DNA of 64,000 nucleotides from Parashewanella curva (lineage in GTDB: Bacteria; Pseudomonadota; Gammaproteobacteria; Enterobacterales; Shewanellaceae). The stretch is taken from NCBI RefSeq assembly GCF_003675895.1, contig NZ_ML014766.1:18327-82326 (forward strand), written 5' to 3'. The number at the start of each line of letters is the position of its first letter. The stretch's first letter is position 1. The notes under the pieces are model-generated. The model was not told the DNA's origin, searched no databases, and was given only the letters and a program-made list of their open reading frames with translations. Below are positions 33,892-42,932 of this stretch, piece by piece. The position numbers and the translations under genes were made by a program.

Positions 33892-36012
33892 TTAGCTGTA
33901 AAACTTTTTACCCTCTTCCGCCATTTTTACTAACAATTCACAAGGTTCGAATCGATCACCATGAGTGGCTTGATATCCTTTAAGAAGCGTCACTAATTTA
34001 TCAGCGCCCATTTCATCCATATAACGGAATGGACCACCTAGGAATGGAGGGAACCCAATACCGAAAATAGCACCGATATCTCCATCCCTTGGTGAAGCGA
34101 TAATGCCTTCGTCTAGACAACGCGCCGCTTCATTTAGCATTTGTACCACGCAACGTTGAACGGTTTTTTTCGGATCATGATCATGGCTTGGGGTAATTCC
34201 AAATAAGGCGTAAACCGATTCATCAACCTGCTTTTTGCCTTTCTTAGCTTGTTTGCCATAAAGATAAAAACCTTTTTCACTCTTTCGCCCTTTACGACCA
34301 TCAGCTAATAATTTTTCGTAAACATCTGGTGCTTTAAATCGAGAGCCTAACTCTTTCTCCAAGATTGGTGAAATCTTAGCACCAACATCAATACCTACTT
34401 CATCCAAAAGATTGATTGGGCCAACAGGGAAACCAAATTTAACCAGTGCTTTATCTAAATGCTCAACCCGCTGACCTTCAAGTAAAACTTGCGCTGCTTC
34501 TAGCATATAAAGCACAAGGATACGATTAACGTAAAAGCCTGCACCATCTTTTACCACAATTGGCGTTTTACCTTGCTTACGCGCAAAAGCTACCGTGGTA
34601 TCAATAGTTTGTTGTGACGTCTTTTCGTGAGCAATAACTTCTACCAGCGGCATTTTCTCTACTGGAGAAAAATAATGCAGGCCAATTACATTCTCAGGTC
34701 GCTCGGCGGCTTCTGCGATTTGACCAATTGGAAGAGAAGAGGTATTAGAAGCGAAAATGGTATTTTCGTTACATTCTCGCTCAATATCTTTCACCATTTG
34801 ATGTTTTAGATTTAAATCTTCAAACACAGCTTCAACAACAATATCTGCATCTTTGACACCACGATATTCAGTCGTTGTGGTCATCAAAGCCATGGTATTG
34901 TCTCTAGCAGAAGCAGTTATGTGACGACGTTTTACTTTTTTATCGAGTTGCTTATAAGCATAAGCCAAGGCATTACTTAGCCCTTGCTCTGCAATGTCTT
35001 TCACGCGGACAGGCATTTTAGCTTTGGTAGCGGTTACCGAAGCGATACCGCCTCCCATCAGCCCACCACCTAAAACAACAGCTTTATTCAAGTCTCGAAT
35101 TTCCGCTTCGCCCGCTTCTTTTTTCATTTCTGTAGTAGCGAAAAAAATGGTACGCAGTGCTGCTGATTCTTTAGTCAAAACCAAATCAGCGAAATGTCGA
35201 GACTCAGCCTCTAAACCAGCTTGCATACCTTTGTTTGCACCCACTTTGATGCAATCAATAATTTTTGGTGGAGCTGGATAATTTCCTTGAGTTTTCTTAT
35301 GGACTTTTTTCGCCGCTTGATCAAAAACAATATTGCGACCCATTGATGTATCTTCTAATAAGCGATTAATTAGTGATTTTTTACGTGGCTTAGGTGCGAC
35401 CTTACCTGATTTGGCTAAATTGATTGCAGATTCAAGCAAAATAGACTGAGGAACCATATCATTCACTAGACCAGCTTTTAGCGCTTGTTTGCCACGAAGT
35501 TGCTTACCCGTAAGCATCATATCTAAAGCTGTTGTGATCCCCACTAATTTAGGTAGGCGCTGTGTACCGCCACCACCAGGAAGTAAACCAAGCATGACTT
35601 CTGGCAGCCCTAGCATTGTCTTAGCATCATCAGTACAAATTCTTGCATGACAGGCCATTGCTAGTTCTAGGCCACCACCTAAACACACACCATGAATAGC
35701 GGCAACTACAGGGAAAGAAAGCCCCTCAAGTTCAGCAAAGACTTCATAGCCCTGTTTAGTAATTGCAGTGACATCATCTTTGGTTTTACAGGCATCCAAC
35801 ATTTTGACGTCAGCACCAGCAATAAAGCTATCTTTTTTACCTGAAATTAGCACTAACCCTTTAATGCTATTATCTCGCTTTATTTCACTAAGTAGCTCAC
35901 TTATTTCATTAGCAAACTCGGCGCGGAGAGTATTCATGGTGTCACCTGGCACATCCATAGTAACCACTGCAATACCATCATCACGACGTTCTAAATTAAA
36001 AGTTCTTTCCAT
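33892..36012 (-). CDS. fadJ: Fatty-acid oxidation complex alpha subunit
   Basis: This bifunctional enzyme carries enoyl-CoA hydratase and 3-hydroxyacyl-CoA dehydrogenase activities of beta-oxidation and pairs with the thiolase FadI. The 706-residue product has a crotonase domain with the catalytic glutamates in LGGGLELA (Glu116) and LPEVMLGLLPG (Glu138), the NAD-binding GGGLMGGGIA (315-324), and a dehydrogenase His in GLHYFSPVEKMP. The thiolase gene lies 6 bases upstream, which makes this the fadIJ operon rather than fadBA. Confidence 0.95.
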   Translation of the reverse strand: MERTFNLERRDDGIAVVTMDVPGDTMNTLRAEFANEISELLSEIKRDNSIKGLVLISGKKDSFIAGADVKMLDACKTKDDVTAITKQGYEVFAELEGLSFPVVAAIHGVCLGGGLELAMACHARICTDDAKTMLGLPEVMLGLLPGGGGTQRLPKLVGITTALDMMLTGKQLRGKQALKAGLVNDMVPQSILLESAINLAKSGKVAPKPRKKSLINRLLEDTSMGRNIVFDQAAKKVHKKTQGNYPAPPKIIDCIKVGANKGMQAGLEAESRHFADLVLTKESAALRTIFFATTEMKKEAGEAEIRDLNKAVVLGGGLMGGGIASVTATKAKMPVRVKDIAEQGLSNALAYAYKQLDKKVKRRHITASARDNTMALMTTTTEYRGVKDADIVVEAVFEDLNLKHQMVKDIERECNENTIFASNTSSLPIGQIAEAAERPENVIGLHYFSPVEKMPLVEVIAHEKTSQQTIDTTVAFARKQGKTPIVVKDGAGFYVNRILVLYMLEAAQVLLEGQRVEHLDKALVKFGFPVGPINLLDEVGIDVGAKISPILEKELGSRFKAPDVYEKLLADGRKGRKSEKGFYLYGKQAKKGKKQVDESVYALFGITPSHDHDPKKTVQRCVVQMLNEAARCLDEGIIASPRDGDIGAIFGIGFPPFLGGPFRYMDEMGADKLVTLLKGYQATHGDRFEPCELLVKMAEEGKKFYS

Positions 36013-36018
36013 CTTGAT

Positions 36019-37329
36019 TTACTCCACTTCGACAATCATTGCAGCGCCTAAACCACCTGCAGCACAAGCAGTTGCCAAGCCCGTACCACCACCTCGACGT
36101 TTAAGCTCTCGGCACACTTGAGTGATCAAACGCGTACCAGTTGCCGCAAATGGGTGACCATAAGCAATCGAGCCACCCAGTACATTAAATTTGCTCATAT
36201 CAATTTCACCAATGGCGCGAGACTGACCTAACTTTTTTTCTGCAAACTTTTTAGAAGCAAACATTTTCATATTCGCTAAAGCTTGAGCGGCAAAGGCTTC
36301 GTGCATTTCGATCAAATCGAGATCTTCAAGCTGCATACCGGCATTAGCAAGCGCCTTTGGAGTAGCATAAGACGGTCCCATTAACATATCTTCCCACACG
36401 TCAATTGCACTGAAGGCATAACTCTTGATATAACCAATCGGGTTATAACCTAAAGCTTTTGCTTTACCTTCACTCATTAAAATAATTGCTGAAGCACCAT
36501 CGGTTAATGGCGTTGAGTTAGCAGCGGTCACAGTTCCATGTTTGCGATCAAACGAAGGACGAAGCTTAGCGTAACTCGTTAAGTTAGAATCAGTTCGAAC
36601 ATTATTATCTTGCTCGATAAAAGATTTATAAGGCGGAACATGAGCTACCATCACCTCATCTTTTAAAACACCTGACTCCCATGTCTTAGCAGCCAAAGTA
36701 TGTGATCGGTGAGCTAGCTCGTCTTGATCAGCACGGCTGATCTGATGCGTTTTTGCCATTTGCTCTGCGGTTTGTCCCATACTTAAATTCGTCGAATATT
36801 CCGCAACGGCTGGAGGTACTGGCTTTAAGTCTTTTAAACCTAATTTTTTAATGATGTTCCAACGCTGACCTAATGTTTTCGCTTTTGATAAGTCCACTAA
36901 ACCATGAGCAAAGCGTCTAGAAAATTGAATCGGTACAACCGATGATGAATCCGCGCCACCCGCAATACCAATTTCAGCGTTGCCCAATAAAATAGATTCA
37001 GCGATATCCGCTGTTGACTGGAAGCTCGTCGCACAAGCACGAGTGACACTGTAAGCATCCGTATGTACATTCATGCCAGTGCCTAATACGATTTCACGAG
37101 CAATATTGGGTGCCGCTGGCATTTGTACCACTTGCCCATAAACTAATTGGTCAATTAATTTAGGATCAAGTTCCGAGCGAGAAAGCAACTCGTTAACGAC
37201 CATCTTTCCTAAGTCTAATGCCGAAATTCCGTGTAATGCCGTTGCTTGTCGAGCAAACGGTGTACGTAAACCACTCACAATCGCAACTCGTTCGCCGCGA
37301 CTGTTAGTCAGTTGTTGCTTACCACCCAT
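36019..37329 (-). CDS. fadI: 3-ketoacyl-CoA thiolase
   Basis: FadI performs the final cleavage of beta-oxidation, releasing acetyl-CoA. I chose the ATG at 37329, preceded by AAGGGG, giving 436 residues starting [14 protein letters not shown], the length of E. coli FadI; an earlier in-frame codon at 37374 is less likely. The nucleophile Cys99 is in TRACATSFQ. The C-terminal His and Cys motifs are [11 protein letters not shown] and [16 protein letters not shown] FadR-like operator lies about 140 bases upstream, in keeping with long-chain acyl-CoA control. Confidence 0.96.
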   Translation of the reverse strand: MGGKQQLTNSRGERVAIVSGLRTPFARQATALHGISALDLGKMVVNELLSRSELDPKLIDQLVYGQVVQMPAAPNIAREIVLGTGMNVHTDAYSVTRACATSFQSTADIAESILLGNAEIGIAGGADSSSVVPIQFSRRFAHGLVDLSKAKTLGQRWNIIKKLGLKDLKPVPPAVAEYSTNLSMGQTAEQMAKTHQISRADQDELAHRSHTLAAKTWESGVLKDEVMVAHVPPYKSFIEQDNNVRTDSNLTSYAKLRPSFDRKHGTVTAANSTPLTDGASAIILMSEGKAKALGYNPIGYIKSYAFSAIDVWEDMLMGPSYATPKALANAGMQLEDLDLIEMHEAFAAQALANMKMFASKKFAEKKLGQSRAIGEIDMSKFNVLGGSIAYGHPFAATGTRLITQVCRELKRRGGGTGLATACAAGGLGAAMIVEVE

Positions 37330-37645
37330 AAAAAACCCCTTTGAAATAATCCATACACTAGATCCTATAACCATAGAATAAATTTGAATGGAATAAATAA
37401 ACCGATCTGAAAATGACTGATTTCCATTAACATCAAAAACTTGGTTTGAAAACGGAACTTGTCAGGCAACAACAGGTCAGACCATAAAACTGTGATCTGA
37501 TTCTAACTATTTACGGATGAAATTCAAACACTCGTTTAGATTTATCTCATTATGAATCATTTAATATCCCTTGAACTTTCCATAAATAAAATGATAAAAA
37601 ACACCATCAAACGTAGTCGAAGCAATTAATTTACTGAGAAAAATC
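37330..37645. other. Divergent regulatory region between fadI and the MoxR gene
   Basis: This 316-base stretch has no coding or RNA evidence. It holds the FadR-like site at 37471-37487 and must contain promoters for both the fadIJ operon and the MoxR/Bat operon. I see no other clear repeat or terminator. Confidence 0.5.
37471..37487. promoter_or_regulatory. FadR-like operator upstream of fadI
   Basis: AACAGGTCAGACCATAA matches the FadR consensus AACTGGTCNGACCAGTT at all but three or four positions, and the core GGTCAGACC is exact. Its place in the fadI promoter region fits repression of beta-oxidation by FadR in the absence of long-chain acyl-CoA. Confidence 0.6.
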
Positions 37646-38602
37646 ATGTCTCTAAGCCGTTTTCAAACACTAAGACAATACTTAAATACCGTGATCCTCG
37701 GTCAGCCGACACTCACAGAAAACCTACTTATTGCGCTTGTTGCCAATGGACACCTATTGGTAGAAGGCCCTCCAGGTTTGGCAAAAACCCGCGCTGTCAA
37801 AGCCTTGTGTGACGGTATTGAAGGTGACTTTCATCGAGTTCAGTTCACGCCAGACTTATTACCTGCTGACCTAACAGGTACAGATATCTATCGCGCTCAA
37901 ACTGGAGCTTTCGAATTTGAAGCTGGGCCAATATTCCATAATTTAATATTGGCAGATGAAATCAACCGAGCCCCAGCTAAGGTGCAATCTGCACTATTAG
38001 AAGCGATGGCTGAGGGGCAGGTGACGGTAGGTAAAAACAGTTATAAGTTACCCAATTTGTTTTTAGTAATGGCGACACAAAATCCATTAGAAAATGAAGG
38101 CACGTATCCACTCCCAGAAGCCCAGCTTGACCGTTTCCTTATGCACTTGAATCTTGATTATCCGAGTGCTGAAACTGAAATGGAAATTTTGCGTCAATCA
38201 CGCAAAGAAGCACAAACGCACCAGTTGCCGTCAATGGAACCTATTTCTCAAGCGGATATTTTTTCTGCTCGTGATGCTGCATTGGATATTTACCTTGCCG
38301 AACCGCTAGAGAAATACATCATCGATATTGTGATGGCAACTCGTCAACCTCAGCACTTTAATGAAGAACTTGCACAATGGATAGAATACGGTGTCAGTCC
38401 TCGTGCAACTATTTCATTAGAACGATGTGCCAGAGCTAGAGCTTGGTTACAAGAGCGAGATTATGTCTCGCCTGAAGATATACAAGCAGTTGCAGGTAAT
38501 GTGCTGCGACACCGTATTTTGTTAAGTTACCAAGCTCAAGCTGAAGGGATCAGCACAGATGATGTGATCCAAAAAGTGCTCAGTTTAGTGGCTGTACCTT
38601 AA
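37646..38602 (+). CDS. MoxR-family AAA ATPase
   Basis: The 318-residue AAA+ protein has Walker A GPPGLAKT (41-48), Walker B LADEINRAP (102-110) and sensor sequences (VMATQNPLENEGTYPLPEAQLDRF) characteristic of MoxR. MoxR proteins act as chaperone-like activators for proteins with von Willebrand factor A domains. Here it heads a run of DUF58, DUF4381, BatA-, BatB- and BatD-like genes, the usual partner set in stress tolerance and envelope maintenance. A gap of 40 bases separates it from the next gene. Confidence 0.93.
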   Translation: MSLSRFQTLRQYLNTVILGQPTLTENLLIALVANGHLLVEGPPGLAKTRAVKALCDGIEGDFHRVQFTPDLLPADLTGTDIYRAQTGAFEFEAGPIFHNLILADEINRAPAKVQSALLEAMAEGQVTVGKNSYKLPNLFLVMATQNPLENEGTYPLPEAQLDRFLMHLNLDYPSAETEMEILRQSRKEAQTHQLPSMEPISQADIFSARDAALDIYLAEPLEKYIIDIVMATRQPQHFNEELAQWIEYGVSPRATISLERCARARAWLQERDYVSPEDIQAVAGNVLRHRILLSYQAQAEGISTDDVIQKVLSLVAVP

Positions 38603-38642
38603 GCGATATGAATTTAATAGATACGTTCACCAAAAGTAGTTA

Positions 38643-39587
38643 ATGGGATCCATGATAACTGAACAACAATTGCCTCTATTTGCCAATGGTTATGAGCTTT
38701 CTGAAAAAGAACTGTTAGCCTGTCAAAACCTAGCTAAAGCACTGCCGAACATAAACCACCGAGCCAAAGCAGCTTTAGCGGGTCACCGAAGCAGTAATAT
38801 TAAAGGCCGAGGCATGGAGTTTGCTGAAGTACGGCATTATCAACAAGGTGATGACGTGCGTAGTATAGACTGGCGAGTCACGGCTCGTACCGGTAAGCCC
38901 CATACTAAGTTATTCGTAGAAGAGCGAGAAAGGCCAATTCTACTTTTTGTAGACCTCAGTCACAGCCAGTTTTTTGGTTCTCAGTTATTGCTGCAATCTG
39001 TGCAAGCTTGTCACATAGCAGCGACATTAGGCTGGCATACCGTTCAGCAAGGCGATCGGCTCGGTGCATTAGTAGCAACAGAAACTGATCATGTAGAACT
39101 GAAACCCAAAAGCCGTCGTCATGGCATTTTACAGCTCATTTCTACCTTAAATGAGCTTCATCAAAATCAACTCGCGAATATAGATAATGACGACTATCAA
39201 CCAAACCATGTATTTAATGCCTGCATGCGTTTAAAACGATTAGCAAAGCCTGGTTCCTTGGTGTGGATTATTTCTGACGGCCAAAACTTTACTCCCGAAT
39301 GCATTGCCCCACTCACTGAACTTAAACGCCATTGTGAAGTAAAGGCTTTTTTAGTTACCGATCCGCTCCGTACAGGGCAACTAGAGCTGCCTAAGCAATT
39401 TAGTTTGCCTATTAAACAAGGCAAGCAGAAAACAGTGTTAACTCGCCAATCGTATAAATCATGGCTGAACAGCGAACAACAAAAAAGACAACAATTTTTA
39501 TCACTCATGCAGCAAATACATGTTTACCCAAACTCTATCGATGCAGGCAAAAAGCTCAGTGAGCAATTGGAGCTTTTACGCCAATGA
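38643..39587 (+). CDS. DUF58 (vWA-like) protein
   Basis: The 314-residue protein carries the DUF58 signature RGMEFAEVRHYQQGDDVRSIDWRVTARTGKPHTKLFVEERE at about 59-100 (key part QGDDVRSIDW), followed by the vWA-like strand ILLFVDLSHSQFFGS. Such proteins are standard MoxR substrates. The first possible start is used; a second Met three codons later is equally good. Its last codons overlap the next gene (ATGA at 39584), indicating translational coupling. Confidence 0.9.
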   Translation: MGSMITEQQLPLFANGYELSEKELLACQNLAKALPNINHRAKAALAGHRSSNIKGRGMEFAEVRHYQQGDDVRSIDWRVTARTGKPHTKLFVEERERPILLFVDLSHSQFFGSQLLLQSVQACHIAATLGWHTVQQGDRLGALVATETDHVELKPKSRRHGILQLISTLNELHQNQLANIDNDDYQPNHVFNACMRLKRLAKPGSLVWIISDGQNFTPECIAPLTELKRHCEVKAFLVTDPLRTGQLELPKQFSLPIKQGKQKTVLTRQSYKSWLNSEQQKRQQFLSLMQQIHVYPNSIDAGKKLSEQLELLRQ

Positions 39588-40066
39588 ATACCAATAATCC
39601 AGCATTAGCACAGTTAAAAGATATTCATACCCCTGAAGTAATTGGGCTATGGCCTCTTGCTATCGGGTATTGGATTGTAATTATCACAGCTGTACTGTTG
39701 ATAGTAATGACTTACCTACTCATTAAGCGCCATAAAAATAATCAAAAGGTAAAGAAGGCAGCTATGGCTGAGTTGCATGCTATTCCATTCGACATTGACA
39801 CTTATGCCGTCCAAGTTAATGCAATTCTCAAGCGTGCAGCGTTGAGTTATCGTAACCGAGCAGATATTGCAGCCGTAGATGGCCATCAATGGTACCAATG
39901 GTTAGATCAAACCATGCCTAAATCACATCAAGGAAAAATAGCTAGCTTATTAGAAAAACGCTACCAAGCCACTCCGTTAACACAAGAAGAAAAACAACAG
40001 CTAAGCACTCTTGCTGCAATTTGGTTAAAGCAATCGCTTCCACTTAAAAAGGAGGACAAATGTTAA
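39584..40066 (+). CDS. DUF4381 membrane protein of the MoxR/Bat operon
   Basis: The 160-residue protein has one membrane helix near residues 25-46 (GYWIVIITAVLLIVMTYLLI) and a C-terminal cytoplasmic domain with NAILKRAALSYRNRADIAAVDGHQWYQWLDQ, the DUF4381 pattern. The function is unknown, but the family is found almost only between DUF58 and BatA genes, probably as an assembly partner. It overlaps both neighbours (ATGA upstream, 7 bases downstream). Confidence 0.85.
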   Translation: MNTNNPALAQLKDIHTPEVIGLWPLAIGYWIVIITAVLLIVMTYLLIKRHKNNQKVKKAAMAELHAIPFDIDTYAVQVNAILKRAALSYRNRADIAAVDGHQWYQWLDQTMPKSHQGKIASLLEKRYQATPLTQEEKQQLSTLAAIWLKQSLPLKKEDKC

Positions 40067-41055
40067 CCATAATTTGGCCTTGGATTTGGCTATTGTTTCC
40101 CTTGCCACTTCTTTTCAAACGCATAAAGCAAAAACAACAAGGTGGTCACTTAAAATTGCCAGCAACCGGCAAACTTACTGGTGTCCAACAACAAAAGGCT
40201 TCCACAAAAAAATACGGCTATTGGCTATTGTGGTTGCTATTCTTAACCGCCATTTGCCGCCCGCAATGGTTTGGTGATCCTATTGACCTGCCGAGTAAAG
40301 GTCGTGATCTCATGGTCGCAGTGGATCTATCTGGCAGTATGCAAATTGAAGACATGGTACTCAATAATCAAACCGTAGATCGCTTTACCATGATCCGTCA
40401 TGTTGTCAGTGACTTTATCCAACGTCGTAAAGGCGACCGCATAGGATTGATTTTGTTTGCCGATCACGCCTACCTGCAAGCACCTCTTACTCTTGATAGA
40501 CGTTCGGTAAGCCAATTTTTAAAAGAAGCTCAAATTGGGCTAGTTGGAAAACAAACCGCTATTGGCGAAGCCATTGGGCTAGCCGTTAAACGCTTTGATA
40601 AAGTTAAAGAAAGCAATCGAATATTGATTTTACTTACCGATGGCTCTAACAATGCAGGGGTACTTGACCCGCAACAAGCCGCTGATATTGCTGCCAAACA
40701 AGGGATCACCATTTATACCATTGGCGTAGGTGCCGATATCTTAGAGCAAAGAACCCTATTTGGGCGTCAGCGCGTAAATCCATCTATGGATCTCGATATC
40801 AATGCACTAAAAGCCATCTCAAATAAAACCCATGGAAAATTTTTCCGCGCCCGTAATACTGAGGAATTAGAAAAGATTTACCATGAAATTGATAAGTTAG
40901 AACCTATCGCCCGTGATCAACAAACGTATCGCCCACGTTCAGAGCTGTTTTATTATCCTCTAGCCCTCATGCTATTACTTCACGTATTTATGTGTCTCAG
41001 TCGATTGCCCACATTGCAAAATCTAACCAAAATCAAATCAGGAGAACAAAAATGA
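40060..41055 (+). CDS. BatA-like vWA membrane protein
   Basis: The 331-residue protein has a membrane helix near residues 54-66, a von Willebrand A domain beginning VAVDLSGSMQIEDM with an intact MIDAS (DLSGS, 89-93), and a second helix at the C terminus (YYPLALMLLLHVFMCLS). BatA proteins bind metal-dependent ligands at the inner membrane and are activated by MoxR. A 7-base overlap with the previous gene and ATGA overlap with the next show a tightly coupled operon. Confidence 0.92.
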   Translation: MLTIIWPWIWLLFPLPLLFKRIKQKQQGGHLKLPATGKLTGVQQQKASTKKYGYWLLWLLFLTAICRPQWFGDPIDLPSKGRDLMVAVDLSGSMQIEDMVLNNQTVDRFTMIRHVVSDFIQRRKGDRIGLILFADHAYLQAPLTLDRRSVSQFLKEAQIGLVGKQTAIGEAIGLAVKRFDKVKESNRILILLTDGSNNAGVLDPQQAADIAAKQGITIYTIGVGADILEQRTLFGRQRVNPSMDLDINALKAISNKTHGKFFRARNTEELEKIYHEIDKLEPIARDQQTYRPRSELFYYPLALMLLLHVFMCLSRLPTLQNLTKIKSGEQK

Positions 41056-42932
41056 CCTTACATTTTATTCGTCCTGAATGGTTGTTTGCTCTCATTCCTC
41101 TGGCAATGGTACTGGTGTTACTTTGGCGACAACAAGGCGGAAATACGGTATGGAACCGTTATATTTCTCCTCACTTAGCAACCTTACTTATTGATACTGG
41201 TGCACAAAACAATAAAAACTCAGTACTTTTACTAAGTGGTTTTTGGCTTATACTGGTCATTGCCTTATCAGGCCCCGCTGTTACAAAACAAAATTTACCT
41301 GTTTTTGCCAGCACTCAAGGCCGAGTACTGCTCATGGATATGTCTTTATCCACTTATGCTACAGACTTACCTCCAAACCGCTTAACCCAAGAGAGGTATA
41401 AAGCTATTGATTTGATCAAAGCGCTCAACGAAGGGGAAACGGGTTTAATTGCCTATGCTGGAGACGCATTTACCATAAGCCCGTTGACTCGTGATAAAGG
41501 AACGCTGTTAAATTTCTTGCCAACACTAACGCCAGATATTATGCCCGTGGCGGGTTCGAACCTAGCTTCAGGTATTGATAAGGCGAAGCAACTACTTACT
41601 CACGGCGGACATATTAAAGGTGACATTATTGTATTCACTGATGGTATTAACGAAAAGCAACTGCAACAGGCCAAAGCTCAACTTGACGATCAGAATTTTC
41701 GCTTGATTATTTTGGCCTTTGGCAGTAAACAAGGCGCACCGATTCGTTTGCCAGATGGACAATTATTAAGAGATAACGCTAACCAAGTTGTGGTGGCAAA
41801 AACTCGATATGACTTATTAAGCGAATTGGCACAAGCAGGACAAGGAAGCATGATCCAATATCGAGCTGATGATAATGATATCAAGCAAATAACTAATCAG
41901 CTAAGTGTAAAAAAACAAGCCAAGTTGACTGACTTACAAGGTGAAACATGGCAAGACTTAGGGCCATACATCGCTTTATTACTGACCCCCTTTGTACTTA
42001 TGTTATTTAGAAACGGGGCCACTCTGTTCACTCTAATATTGTGTGCTGGTCTACTAATGCCACAACCAGTAAAAGCAATGGATTGGAATTCCCTATGGAA
42101 AACGCAGAATCAACAAGCGCAAGAGGCCTATAACAACAAAGAGTATCAACAAGCGGCTAAACAATTCAATCAACCACAATGGCAACACAGTGCACAATAC
42201 AAAGCTGGTGATTTCAAACAAGCTTTGAAAGGATTTGAACAAGATAATTCAGCAACAGGGCTCTACAATCAAGGCAATACGCTAATGCAAATGGGCAACT
42301 ATGCCGAGGCTGAAAAACGTTACCAGCAAGCTCTAAAACAAGCTCCATCCATGGCTGACGCTCAGCATAATTTAGAGCTTGCAAAAAAACTGCAAAAACA
42401 GCAGCAACAAAAGAAACAAAACAGTAGCGGTGATAACAAACAACAAAACCAAGACAAAAAAGATCAGCAACCTCAGCAAAATGATCAACAGAATAACAAG
42501 AATAGTGACGAGCAAAAATCACAACAGAAGCAAAACCAGCAACAACAAAGCAATCAGAATCAAGAGTCAGATCAGCAAAAACAGTCTGCCAATGACTCTC
42601 AACAGTCTGATGAGCAAAACAATAAGCCTCAACAGCAAAACCAGCAGACAAATCAGAATGACCAAAAGCAAAAACAATCTGAGCAAAAGCAACAGAAATC
42701 AAAGTCTGAGCAACCAAAAGCGGATAAACAGAAATCCAAAAAACAACAAGCTACAGCCGCTGAACAAAAACAAGATAATGGTGAACCTAAACAGCAATTG
42801 CCAGCAAGTATGCAAAGGGCGTTAAATGCCATCCCAGATGATCCACAACTGTTGATCAGAAATAAAATGCAACTTGAGTATCAAAAACGCCGTCAACAAG
42901 GTCGAACAGTAGAAGGACAAGAACAGTGGTAA
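41052..42932 (+). CDS. BatB/BatC-like vWA-TPR fusion with Gln-rich tail
   Basis: I chose ATG 41052, just after AGGAGAACAAAA, giving 626 residues; an earlier codon at 40992 lies inside batA. Order: membrane helices at about 10-25 and 57-73, vWA domain with MIDAS DMSLS (96-100), another helix near 315-345, then TPR-like repeats (ATGLYNQGNTLMQMGNYAEAEKRY). The last 180 residues are mostly Gln, Asn, Lys and Ser, ending PEDPQLLIRNKMQLEYQKRR-like sequence shared with BatB/C proteins. BatB and BatC are separate genes in some bacteria; here they are fused. Confidence 0.9.
   Translation: MTLHFIRPEWLFALIPLAMVLVLLWRQQGGNTVWNRYISPHLATLLIDTGAQNNKNSVLLLSGFWLILVIALSGPAVTKQNLPVFASTQGRVLLMDMSLSTYATDLPPNRLTQERYKAIDLIKALNEGETGLIAYAGDAFTISPLTRDKGTLLNFLPTLTPDIMPVAGSNLASGIDKAKQLLTHGGHIKGDIIVFTDGINEKQLQQAKAQLDDQNFRLIILAFGSKQGAPIRLPDGQLLRDNANQVVVAKTRYDLLSELAQAGQGSMIQYRADDNDIKQITNQLSVKKQAKLTDLQGETWQDLGPYIALLLTPFVLMLFRNGATLFTLILCAGLLMPQPVKAMDWNSLWKTQNQQAQEAYNNKEYQQAAKQFNQPQWQHSAQYKAGDFKQALKGFEQDNSATGLYNQGNTLMQMGNYAEAEKRYQQALKQAPSMADAQHNLELAKKLQKQQQQKKQNSSGDNKQQNQDKKDQQPQQNDQQNNKNSDEQKSQQKQNQQQQSNQNQESDQQKQSANDSQQSDEQNNKPQQQNQQTNQNDQKQKQSEQKQQKSKSEQPKADKQKSKKQQATAAEQKQDNGEPKQQLPASMQRALNAIPDDPQLLIRNKMQLEYQKRRQQGRTVEGQEQW

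Noticed and set aside
42379..42825. Lys/Asn/Ser-rich 148-codon frame
   Set aside because: It is a frame-shifted reading of the Gln-rich linker of the BatB/C-like gene.
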